From assembly GCA_947471745.1 (NCBI GenBank), contig CANJKZ010000142.1, positions 186,001 through 250,000 of the forward strand: DNA of 64,000 nt, in the 5' to 3' direction. The DNA comes from Closterium sp. Naga37s-1 (taxonomy: Eukaryota > Streptophyta > Zygnematophyceae > Desmidiales > Closteriaceae). A model generated the notes under the pieces. It ran no database searches and had not been told where the DNA came from. It was given only the letters and a program-made list of their open reading frames with translations. The translations under genes and the position numbers were made by a program. Positions 20,402-28,149 of the stretch are shown piece after piece. The first letter of the stretch is position 1; each line of letters begins with the position of its first letter.

Positions 20402-20578
20402 TGTTAGAATCGTAGGCATGAGTAGGAGCCATAGCTAGGTAAGCCCTAGCTAGGCAAGAGAGAATAAGCAAAGGAGGGTGTTCACTAGAAAGCAGCAGGA
20501 TACATATAGGAAACCCTAGGGGGTTGTACTCGCTATAGAGTACCCCACTGCAGGCTAGAGAACAATAACATTCTGACA
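20402..20578 (-). repeat. Element B 5' LTR
   Basis: 177-bp partner of 19043-19219, one substitution apart, abutting the primer-binding site. Confidence 0.88.
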
Positions 20579-20704
20579 CACTGGTGATCCCCGATTGATC
20601 CTAGGGAAGGGTTACAGGCTCGTTGTCCTGGGGGGTTATGGGCGCACTGACCCGCTACTTAACACGCCCTTTTATCCCAGTGGTTAGTGGCTGGGATTCT
20701 GACA

Positions 20705-20773
20705 TGGTATCAGAGCGAAGGTCTCGGGTTCGAATCCCAGTGTGTGCACTTCGGGCATCCCAGTGCGGGGGGG
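20705..20773 (+). promoter_or_regulatory. TRIM-2 internal region: primer-binding site, box-B-like motif, purine tract
   Basis: It opens with TGGTATCAGAGC, continues with GGTTCGAATCC, which matches a tRNA-gene B box, and closes with a G-rich purine tract. A box-A-like GTGGTTAGTGG lies about 50 bp upstream in the LTR. Whether RNA polymerase III uses these is unknown. Confidence 0.45.
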
Positions 20774-20942
20774 TGTCAGAGGTCCGCTGGTGATCCCCGA
20801 TTGATCCTAGGGAAGGGTTACAGGCTCGTTGTCCTGGGGGATTATGGGCACACTGACCCGCTACTTAAAAAGCCCTTTTATCCCAATGGTCTAGTGGTTG
20901 GGATTCTGACACGTTGTATGCAGTTATATACATTTTTTAACA

Positions 20943-21746
20943 TCCCCCCTTAACTACATGCAAACATAGCCAGTAAGGGGCGATCACCCAAAGTGCTGCA
21001 ATCACCGACCGCATGTGGGACCACCGTGGTTAAGTACCACGGCACGTGCCTGGCTGCGGTTTAACCCCCGCAACAGGAGCCGGTGTGTGCGATGGGGGCG
21101 ATTACGCCCAGAAACGACGGTAACGAGGAGGAGTAGTAGCGAGAATGATGCAGTGGAAGGTAGATGGAGGAGGAGGAACGAAACGAGAGAAACGAAACGA
21201 GATGCTCTCATCCCCCCTCAACCTCTCCCCCCACCTCCCCCCCACAGCAACAAATGCTGCAGGGAGGGAAAGGAAGAGAGAGGGGAGGAACGGCTGCTGG
21301 TTGGTCACAAACGCCAACCCCACATCTCCCCCCCACCCCCACGGCGGAAGCCGCGGAAGGGAGAGGGGGGCGGCACACGTTGCTGCTGTTGCTCGCGCTA
21401 TGGCGTGGGGCGGGCGTTGCTGCTGGTCGTGTTGGCGTACGCTGGCGGTTGCGCAATGGCGTACGCGCTGGCGCACGAGCTGGCGCTGGTCGTTGGCGCT
21501 CGCATTGGCGCTGATCGCTGGCGCATGCGCTGGAGCTGGCGTTCGCGACAGTCGCTGGCGCTGACGTTCTCGGCCAACAGTAGGGCGACGGGGCCGCGCG
21601 CGGGATGGGGCAACCAGCGCGCGGGGCGGGTAGCGCGGGGCGGGCTACGGGCGAGTGCAACTACGAGCAGCTTCATGGGCGCTGCAACAGCCATGTCTTA
21701 AAAAAAAATGAATAGGTCCTTAGGACCGTCTATTGCTCTTATACCA
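20943..21746 (-). other. Interior of element D, GC-rich and non-coding
   Basis: On the minus strand, the primer-binding site is followed by the palindrome GGTCCTTAGGACC, a T-run, then repeats built on GCGCTGGCG/CGCCAGCG (21420-21570) and pyrimidine-rich sequence. Open frames of 98-228 codons on both strands are low complexity. It resembles the leaders of the copia elements and carries no protein I recognise. Confidence 0.5.
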
Positions 21747-21874
21747 TGTCAGAGTTAGGGCTATGACTTAGTAGCCATAGTAGCCATAGCTAGGGATGAG
21801 CTAGGCATGAGTGACGAGAGTAGCATGAGATACGAGAGGGAAGAGGGATTCACTAACAGCTGTTGTACAATATA

Positions 21875-22004
21875 TGTCAAACTTATATGCTATAGTCTGT
21901 GTAGGCTGTAGTGGGGTAGCTCATATGGGGTACAACACTTTAGGGTTTCCTACTTGTACTCCTCATGCTGCTCAATGCAATCATTCCTCGTTCTATCTTT
22001 CACA
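21875..22004 (+). repeat. Copia C 5' LTR
   Basis: 130 bp, TGTCAAACTT...CTTTCACA; two substitutions from 26578-26707. Confidence 0.9.
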
Positions 22005-22049
22005 TGGTTTCAGAGCAGGTTCCCACCACGATTTTTCCTTCCCTGCCCG

Positions 22050-22890
22050 AAGCGCACCTCGCGCCTGCCTCACCTGCGCCGTAGCGCGCCCTGCCCTACT
22101 GCCGCCCGTAGCGGCCCTGCCCTACCGGCCCGTCGCGGCCCTGCCCTAACGGCCCGTCGCGGCCTTGACCTAGACGCCCGTCGCGGCCCTGCCCTGCCGC
22201 CCCACGTCGCGGCCTGACCCGCCGCCCGTCGCGGCCCTGCCCTGCCGCCACCTGTCGCGGCCCTGCCCGCAACCGCTCGTCGCGGCCCTGCTGTACCGCT
22301 GCCCCGTCGCGGCCCTGTCCTGCAGCCGCCTCGTCGCGGCCCTACCCTGCAGCCACCATTCGCGTGCCTGCCCCACCCGCCGCCGGTGGCACCAGCCCTA
22401 CCCGCCCCTGGTGAGCACCTGCCCTACCCGCGCCGCTGCGCCCTGCCCTGGCCGTCGCGCCGCCCTAGGACCCGCGCGACGACCTGCCCTGCCCGTCGCG
22501 TCGACCTAGGGCCCACGCGCCGCCCCTGTACTGCCCGTCGCGTCACCCTAGGGCACGCGCGCCGCCCCTGCCCTGCCCGTCGCATCGCCCGAGGGCCCGC
22601 GCGCCGCCCCTGCCCTGCCCGTCACGTCGCCCTGGGGCCCGCGCGCCGCCACTGCCCTGCCCGTCGCGTCGCCCTAGGGCCCGTGCGCCGCCCCTGCCCT
22701 GCCCGTCGCGTCACCCTAGGGCCAACGCGCCGCCCTACTGCCCGCGCTCCGCCCTGCCACTGCCCGTCACATCCACCCTGACAGCCCGCACGCTGCCCTC
22801 CTCTGCCCGCACGCCGCCCTACTCTGGCCGCGCGCCGCCCTTACTGACGGTTCGCCGCCCCTGCCCTACCCTAGTACCTGTTCGCCGCCC
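22050..22890 (+). repeat. GC-rich tandem leader of copia C
   Basis: From about 22470 a unit near 40 bp (CCCTGCCCGTCGCGTCGCCC plus GCGCGCCGCC) repeats about seven times. The first part (22090-22380) repeats CGTCGCGGCCCTGCCC. It lies between the primer-binding site and the gag ATG at 22903 and appears almost free of ATG on the plus strand. Confidence 0.7.
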
Positions 22891-22902
22891 TGCCTTTCTG
22901 CT

Positions 22903-25899
22903 ATGGCGTCTCTTCGTGGTAGCAGTGGGAGTGGTGGCGGCGGTAGCAGTGGCGGTCTAGGCGGAGCTGCTCGGTGGGGAGTTTCTGGCGGTGGCCAGAT
23001 ACAGCTCCAGCGACGTCCGCGCGAGACCCGAACGCCCCTGCAGCTGCGTGAGTGGTACGCTCAGAGTAGAGGGTCTCGGAGTACTGCTCGCTGCCCTTAC
23101 GTCATTCGCACAGGTGATCGGGCTGGTCAGACTTGCGGGACGATATGTCACACACAGTCCCACTGCTTCGCCGATCTGAGCGACGCCTGGCGTACAGAGT
23201 TTGGTGACGAGGCTGAGCTCCCCAGCTGGGTGGAGCTGCTGAGGCAGAGAGTTGATATCTTTGCACAGGACTTTGATGCTATTCTATCTGCCATGTATGC
23301 ATTGCCTGTTAATGCTGAGGGTGACTGTTACCTGTGCACGCCGCCGGACTCAGGTATAGAGTCTGATGCCTCAGGTGCTGGTGAGACTGCTGCTCTAGGT
23401 ACTGGTGAGGCTGCTGCTCTAGGTGCTAGTGAGTCTGCTGCTCCAGGTGCTAGTGAGTCTGCTGCTCCAAGTGCTAGTGAGTCTGCTCTCTCTGGTACTA
23501 CGCCTGCTCAGGCCTTGCACACCTTCACACTTGACTCAGGTGCTTCCCGCTCCTTCTTTCGCGACAGCACCACACTCACGCCGCTCAGTCGGCCAGTTGC
23601 AGTCTCCCTGGCGGACCCCTCTGGGGGCCCAGTCCTTGCGCACTCCTCCACGGTCCTGCCGTGTCCGGCGGTCCCGTCTGGCTCACTGTCGGGTCTTCAC
23701 CTCCCCTCGTTTTCTACGAACTTGGTGAGTGGAGCTGACCTCCAGGATGTGTGGGTTGACCATTTCACTCCTAGAGGTCAGCGTGTGACCCACTGTACGT
23801 GCTCCTGGACTGGTCGGCACCTGGCCACATTCACCCGAGTGCCTGGCTCGAGTCTATACACACTGACTACTGTGTCCCCTCAGGTAGTTGCGTCTGCGTC
23901 TGCGTTTGCGTCAGGTCAGCTAGCGCCCCCCTGCTCGTGTCGCGCTTTGTCGCACCAGACCGTACTTTGGCACCACCGTCTTGGTCACCCCTCGGTGCAG
24001 CGCCTTCGTGGCATGCACCGCCGTGTCCTTGTCTCTCGTCTTCCGAGTGTTCTCCCTCCCCTCCCACCCTCGCCTGCTCCTCCCTGTCTTCCCTGTGTCG
24101 AGGGGCGGCAGCGCGCCGCTCCTCACTCCTCCTCGTTTCCCCCGACGACTGCTCCCCTGCAGACCCTCCACATGGACGTGTGGGGCCCAGCCCGCGTTCA
24201 TGGACAGGACCGCGAGCGGTACTTTTTGCTGGTCGTTGACGACTACACGCGTTACACCACGGTCTTCCCCTTGCGCACCAAGGGTGAGGTCCCTGATGTT
24301 TTGATCCCTTGGATCCGCGCTGCCCGTCTCCAGCTCCGCGAGCGGTTCGGGACGGACTTTCCCGTCCTGCGTCTGCACTCTGACAGAGGTGGTGAGTTTG
24401 CCTCTGACTTTCTGCGGGACTTTTGTCGTGGGAAGGGCATTCGCCAGACGTTCACGCTCCCGGCCTCACCGCTACAGAATGGGATTGCTGAGCGCCGCAT
24501 TGGCTTAGTCATGGAGGTCGCTCGTACCTCCATGGTCCATGCGGCTGCCCCCCATTTTCTGTGGCCGTTTGCGGTCCGTTACGCTGCGCATCAGCTCAAC
24601 CTCTGGCCCCGTGTCTCCTTGCCGGAGACCTCGCCCACACTGCGTTGGACGGGGAAGGTTGGCGATGCGTCAGTGTTTCGGGTCTGGGGTTCTCGTGCCT
24701 TTGTCTGCGATACTACCGCGGACAAGCTCTCCGCCCGTGCTATTCCCTGCGTCTTCCTTGGCTTTGTCCCCGACGCGCCTGGCTGGCAGTTTTACCACCC
24801 CACCTCGCGCCGTGTCCTGCCCTCTCAGGACGTCACGTTCGACGAGTCGGTTCCCTTTTACCATCTCTTCCCCTACCACACTGCCTCTCTCCCCCTCCCG
24901 CCGCTCTTCCTTGCCCCAGGTCCTCCTCCGGTAGACCCCCTCCCCCCTCAGGGTCCTGCTCCCTCAGGTGTGTCCCAGGTAGACGCTGTCGAGCCTGTCG
25001 AGGTAGCGATTGACTCTGGTGCTGCTACTGGGGGTGGCACTGGTGGGGGTGCTGAGCCTGAGCGTGCGGAGCCTGGGGATGCTGAGCCTGGGGTTGCTGA
25101 GTCTGAGGGTGCGGAGCCTGAGGGTGCGGAGCCTGGGGGTGCTGAGCCTGAGCGTGCGGAGCCTGGGGGTGCTGAGCCTGAGCGTACGGAGCCTGGGGGT
25201 GCTGAGCCTGATCGTGTGGAGTCTAGGGGTGCTGAGCCTGGGTTTGCTGAGTCTGAGGGTGCGGAACCTGGGGGTGCTGAGCCTGGGGGTGCTGAGCCTG
25301 AGGGTGCTGAGCCTGCGGTTGCTGAGACTGGGGGTGCTGAGTCTGCTGGAGTTCCTGTAGGTGCCTCATCTCGGCGGGAGCCTCTCTCTCCACCGCAGCT
25401 GTGCGAGTGGTTTGCTTGCCGCTGGAGACTCCAGCGAGGTGCTGCTGGAGTTGGAGTTGCTGGAGGTCCTGCTGGTGCAGGTGCTGCTGGTGCTGGAGCT
25501 GTTGGAGGAGCTGGAGCTGCTGGAGGTACTGCTGGTGCTGGTGCTGCTGGAGGTGCTGGAGCCGCTGGTCCCAGAGGTGCTCGTACTGGAGGTACTGGAG
25601 CTGCTGGGGCTAGTGGTGCTACCGGAGTTGGAGCTGGAGGCGCTAGTGTTGTTGCTGCTGGAGGTGCTACTGGAGTTGGAGCTGCTGGAGGTGCTGGAGC
25701 TGGTGGTGCTGCAGGAGTTGGAGCTGCAGACCTTGGAGCTGGGGGTACTGGTACTGTCTCTGCTGGTTTTGGAGGCGCTGCGTGGCCGCGGCCGTACTTC
25801 GTTCCACTTCTTCAGCAGATTCTTGACCTCCCACCTTCTACTGGTCCCACTCTTCCCTTACTGTGTCCACAGCCTGCCCCGTCGCAGTCGCAGCTATAG
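22903..25899 (+). CDS. Copia C gag-protease-integrase polyprotein (no RT)
   Basis: 998 residues. A Ser/Gly-rich N-terminus leads to RETRTPLQLREWY (residues 40-52), then a zinc-knuckle-like motif starting at C64 with C-X13-C-X4-H-X4-C, and repeats of GASESAAPG. Protease has LDSGAS near 210. The pre-integrase motif LWHHRLGHPS is near 365 and integrase has D425, D494 and E530 (D-35-E). Then follow an acidic repeat (AEPGGAEPERAEPG), a second PPQLCEWF module near 830, and a Gly/Ala repeat. It stops at a TAG where copia A reads CTG, after which homology continues. It could supply integrase and gag but no RT. Confidence 0.85.
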   Translation: MASLRGSSGSGGGGSSGGLGGAARWGVSGGGQIQLQRRPRETRTPLQLREWYAQSRGSRSTARCPYVIRTGDRAGQTCGTICHTQSHCFADLSDAWRTEFGDEAELPSWVELLRQRVDIFAQDFDAILSAMYALPVNAEGDCYLCTPPDSGIESDASGAGETAALGTGEAAALGASESAAPGASESAAPSASESALSGTTPAQALHTFTLDSGASRSFFRDSTTLTPLSRPVAVSLADPSGGPVLAHSSTVLPCPAVPSGSLSGLHLPSFSTNLVSGADLQDVWVDHFTPRGQRVTHCTCSWTGRHLATFTRVPGSSLYTLTTVSPQVVASASAFASGQLAPPCSCRALSHQTVLWHHRLGHPSVQRLRGMHRRVLVSRLPSVLPPLPPSPAPPCLPCVEGRQRAAPHSSSFPPTTAPLQTLHMDVWGPARVHGQDRERYFLLVVDDYTRYTTVFPLRTKGEVPDVLIPWIRAARLQLRERFGTDFPVLRLHSDRGGEFASDFLRDFCRGKGIRQTFTLPASPLQNGIAERRIGLVMEVARTSMVHAAAPHFLWPFAVRYAAHQLNLWPRVSLPETSPTLRWTGKVGDASVFRVWGSRAFVCDTTADKLSARAIPCVFLGFVPDAPGWQFYHPTSRRVLPSQDVTFDESVPFYHLFPYHTASLPLPPLFLAPGPPPVDPLPPQGPAPSGVSQVDAVEPVEVAIDSGAATGGGTGGGAEPERAEPGDAEPGVAESEGAEPEGAEPGGAEPERAEPGGAEPERTEPGGAEPDRVESRGAEPGFAESEGAEPGGAEPGGAEPEGAEPAVAETGGAESAGVPVGASSRREPLSPPQLCEWFACRWRLQRGAAGVGVAGGPAGAGAAGAGAVGGAGAAGGTAGAGAAGGAGAAGPRGARTGGTGAAGASGATGVGAGGASVVAAGGATGVGAAGGAGAGGAAGVGAADLGAGGTGTVSAGFGGAAWPRPYFVPLLQQILDLPPSTGPTLPLLCPQPAPSQSQL

Positions 25900-26448
25900 C
25901 CAGCCTCTCCACTGCCTGGTCCTTCTCCTTACTCTGGGCTGACTAGAGGTCTTACGGAGCGTCGTGGGCCTGAGTCTCGTCCTGCGTCGCCTGAGTCTCG
26001 TCCTGCGTCGCCCGTTCGCGCTGTTCGCACTGGTAGTCGTGTCCCACGTCCGCGTCCTCCTGCTGTCCTAGGCACGCATCAGATGGCACTTCGTCCTTCC
26101 ACTGCTCCACTGCGTGTCCCTCTGCCGTCTCCTCCTGCGTCCTCTCTTGCTGACGGTCCGGACCCGGCGTCTGACTCCCTTCGTGCTGCCAGTCCTACTG
26201 TCACGCGTCTCCTGGCCACTGTTGTCACTGACCCGTCGTTTGAGTCCACTGTTGCGTCTTCACCAAGGCACTTCAGCCTTGTGATCATCAGCGTTTCTGT
26301 ACTGTTCTAGGCCTTGTGCCCACTGGGCCTCACTTGCTTACTTCTTGACTTTGCTTGTACTGTGATCTTTATACATATACCTGCATGCTTACACTTGCTA
26401 GGTTGTGATCACGGTATTGTTTGTTTGCCTTTATATAACTCTGCATGT

Positions 26449-26577
26449 GAACTGGCCTTGTGGCCATTTGCTTGTGCTCAGAATGCGTGGTGACTTCGTG
26501 ATCCACCCTGAGCTTGCTTTGCTTCTCTCGACTGGTCTTGTGACCTCTTGTTCTCCCCCGCTTTGCCTATGGGGGTG
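26449..26577 (+). promoter_or_regulatory. 3' hairpin module and polypurine tract of copia C
   Basis: Order as in copia A: GGCC-TTGT-GGCC, GTGG...CCACCCTGAG, GGTC-TTGT-GACC, then CCCCC...GGGGG ending in the GGGGGTG purine tract. It is kept although RT was deleted, which fits a cis-acting role. Confidence 0.5.
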
Positions 26578-26707
26578 TGTCAAACTTATATGCTATAGTC
26601 TGTGTAGGCTATAGTGGGGTAGCTCATATGGGGTACAACACATTAGGGTTTCCTACTTGTACTCCTCATGCTGCTCAATGCAATCATTCCTCGTTCTATC
26701 TTTCACA
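26578..26707 (+). repeat. Copia C 3' LTR
   Basis: 130 bp, followed by ATATG and then the continuation of the interrupted LTR of element D. Confidence 0.9.
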
Positions 26708-26787
26708 ATATGTAGATGCAAGGGAAGGTCGGAAAGGGGCTACACTACCTACGTTGTTTGGAGATATATACATTTCTTAACACGTAT

Positions 26788-27326
26788 CGGCCTACGTATC
26801 AGAACTAGCTTGAACCTCACTGCGAGATCTGCACAGTCTAGCTCGCATTCGCGCCTTACTGTTACTCTTTTTGCTATATGATGTTCTATCATGCCTGTGC
26901 TCACATGCTACTATTCCTTTGACACTTAGTGCAATACTCTATGCATGTTCCGTTGCACCTTAGACACTACCAATTCAACCTTTTCTCTGAATGGTAAGTT
27001 AGACCTTAATTGGAATGGAAAGCTACAGCCTAAATCAAAATTTCGTATAGTTGCACGAGCATTGGTTATAATCTGCTCTGTAAGGGCGAAGTCAGGTTGT
27101 ACAATTCTCACACATTCACAGTTCTTGTATCGTGGCTCAGGGCGGTTCCACAAGGTGGGAAGCGGTTTTTGTGATTTACCGTTTTGCACCGTGACGAAAC
27201 GAAGTTGACCGTACAGAGCATACAACAAGTTGTACAACCTGACGTCGCCCTAACTGCAAGGAAAAATCCTTTTCCTTACTTCACGCCCCTGTTTGCCGCG
27301 CACACGACTGTTCCCGCCAACAGTAC
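26788..27326. other. Intergenic DNA between elements D and E
   Basis: About 540 bp with no recognised gene. The longest open frames (about 100 codons, either strand) have no family signature. Confidence 0.5.
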
Positions 27327-27331
27327 CCAAC

Positions 27332-27440
27332 TGTCACATGTTGTAGCCTGTAGTGAGGTTTGTCTTAGGGGGTACAGATGTTAGGGTTTGTTATATGTAC
27401 CCCAACCCACATCAATGAACCAACACTTTCATTCTTGACA
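27332..27440 (+). repeat. Copia E 5' LTR
   Basis: 109 bp, TGTCACATG...TTCTTGACA; two substitutions from its partner. One of the shortest LTRs in the window. Confidence 0.9.
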
Positions 27441-27479
27441 TGGTATCACCTAGGTGAGGATCCTGTGGGATCCCGTTCC

Positions 27480-28130
27480 TCTCGTTCACGTCCGTAGCGC
27501 CCGAGCCCGTCTTGTACCCTAGTGCCCGTTACGCTCGTACTGTCCCCTAGCGCCTATCTCGCCTGCCGTTACGTCGCTCTCGTGCCCTCACGCCCGCTGC
27601 GCCTGCCGTTACGTCGCTCTCGTGCCCTAGCGCCCGCTGCGCTGTCCGTGCGCGTCGCGCCGTCCGTCCCGTCGCGTCCGTCCGCGTCACGCTGCCCGTC
27701 CGTGTCGCGCCTTCAGTCCCGTCCCGTCCGTCCGCGTCGCGCTGCCTGTCCGTGTCGCGCCGTCCGTCCTGTCCCGTCCCGTCCGTCCGTCCCGTCCATC
27801 CGTCCCGTCCGTCCGTCCCGTCCCGTCTCGTCCGTCCGTCCCGTCCCGTCCGTCCCGTCCCGTCCGTCCGTCCCGTCCCGTCCCGTCCCTTCGCGTCGCG
27901 TCGCGCTGCCCGTCTGCGTCGCGCAGTCCATCCCATCCCGTCGCATCGCGTCGTGTCGCGCTGCCAGTCCTGTCCCACTGCGTCGCGTCGCGCTACCCCT
28001 GCCCGTGGCGCTGCGCCCTCCTAGTCCAGAAGTGTTGCGCCCTACTCTGTGTCCCGTAGCGCCCTACCCTATGTCCCGTAGCGCCCTACTGAGTCGCTCT
28101 CAGTGATTAGGATTTCAGCAGTAGCACTTC
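27480..28130 (+). repeat. CCGTC-pentamer leader of copia E
   Basis: Imperfect CGTCC/CCGTC pentamers run from about 27660 to 27960, preceded by CCGTTACGTCGCTCTCGTGCC repeats (about 27540-27640). It occupies the leader position before the gag ATG at 28150. All open frames through it are low complexity. Confidence 0.7.
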
Positions 28131-28149
28131 CCACCTCTTTGCTTTTGCT

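Larger units (their letters stand above)
19043..20578 (-). mobile_element. Element B: leader-only non-autonomous copia-like element
   Basis: Two 177-bp LTRs (19043-19219, 20402-20578) differ at one base I can see and are flanked by a perfect TSD CACTG (19038-19042, 20579-20583). On the minus strand, a primer-binding site TGGTTTCAGAGC follows the 5' LTR. Next comes a GC-rich tandem leader (about 20340-19860, unit near 29 bp containing the palindrome GCCCGTACGGGC), then 580 bp of Pro/Ser-rich linker-like remnant, and a CCCCAC...GTGGGG hairpin with purine tract before the 3' LTR. No gag, protease, integrase or RT is present, so it must rely on other elements. Confidence 0.88.
19027..20911 (+). 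mobile_element. TRIM-2, interrupted by element B
   Basis: Same family as TRIM-1 in the other orientation. The left LTR is 19027-19042 plus 20584-20704, with the primer-binding site at 20705-20716. The internal region is 69 bp, exactly as in TRIM-1, and the right LTR is 20774-20911 (138 bp). A perfect TSD CGTTG lies at 19022-19026 and 20912-20916, within the left LTR of element D. Element B is inserted 16 bp into the left LTR. Confidence 0.9.
21875..26707 (+). mobile_element. Copia C: recent copia element lacking RT and RNase H
   Basis: The 130-bp LTRs (21875-22004, 26578-26707) differ at only two bases. Flanks ATATA/ATATG are a likely TSD inside the right LTR of element D. A primer-binding site TGGTTTCAGAGC at 22005 is followed by a GC-rich leader (22050-22890), an open gag-protease-integrase-linker frame, and then an abrupt join near 26260. 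There the sequence before RT meets the last codons of RNase H (SPRHFSLVI, matching FTKALHSCD in another frame). About 1.7 kb present in copia A is missing. The young LTRs show it still moved recently. Confidence 0.9.
18830..26782 (-). mobile_element. Element D: non-autonomous LTR retrotransposon hosting three nested elements
   Basis: Minus-strand element. The 3' LTR spans 18830-20942 (about 223 bp after removing nested DNA) and the 5' LTR spans 21747-26782 (about 198 bp without nested copia C). Both read TGTTAA...to ...CTATGAC...TGACA on the minus strand and share TTAGGGCTATGACTTAG. A primer-binding site TGGTATAAGAGC abuts the 5' LTR at 21746-21735. A purine tract (AAGGGGGGA) abuts the 3' LTR at 20943. 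Flanks TGTAT (18825-18829) and CGTAT (26783-26787) fit a decayed 5-bp TSD. The interior is about 800 bp with no pol domain. Confidence 0.75.

Noticed and set aside
20705..20790. tRNA gene
   Set aside because: Only a B-box-like stretch is present. The initiator-Met similarity is the complementary primer-binding site, and no cloverleaf can be formed.
21398..21694. 98-codon minus-strand protein in element D
   Set aside because: Its composition follows the GCGCTGGCG repeats and it has no gag-like features.
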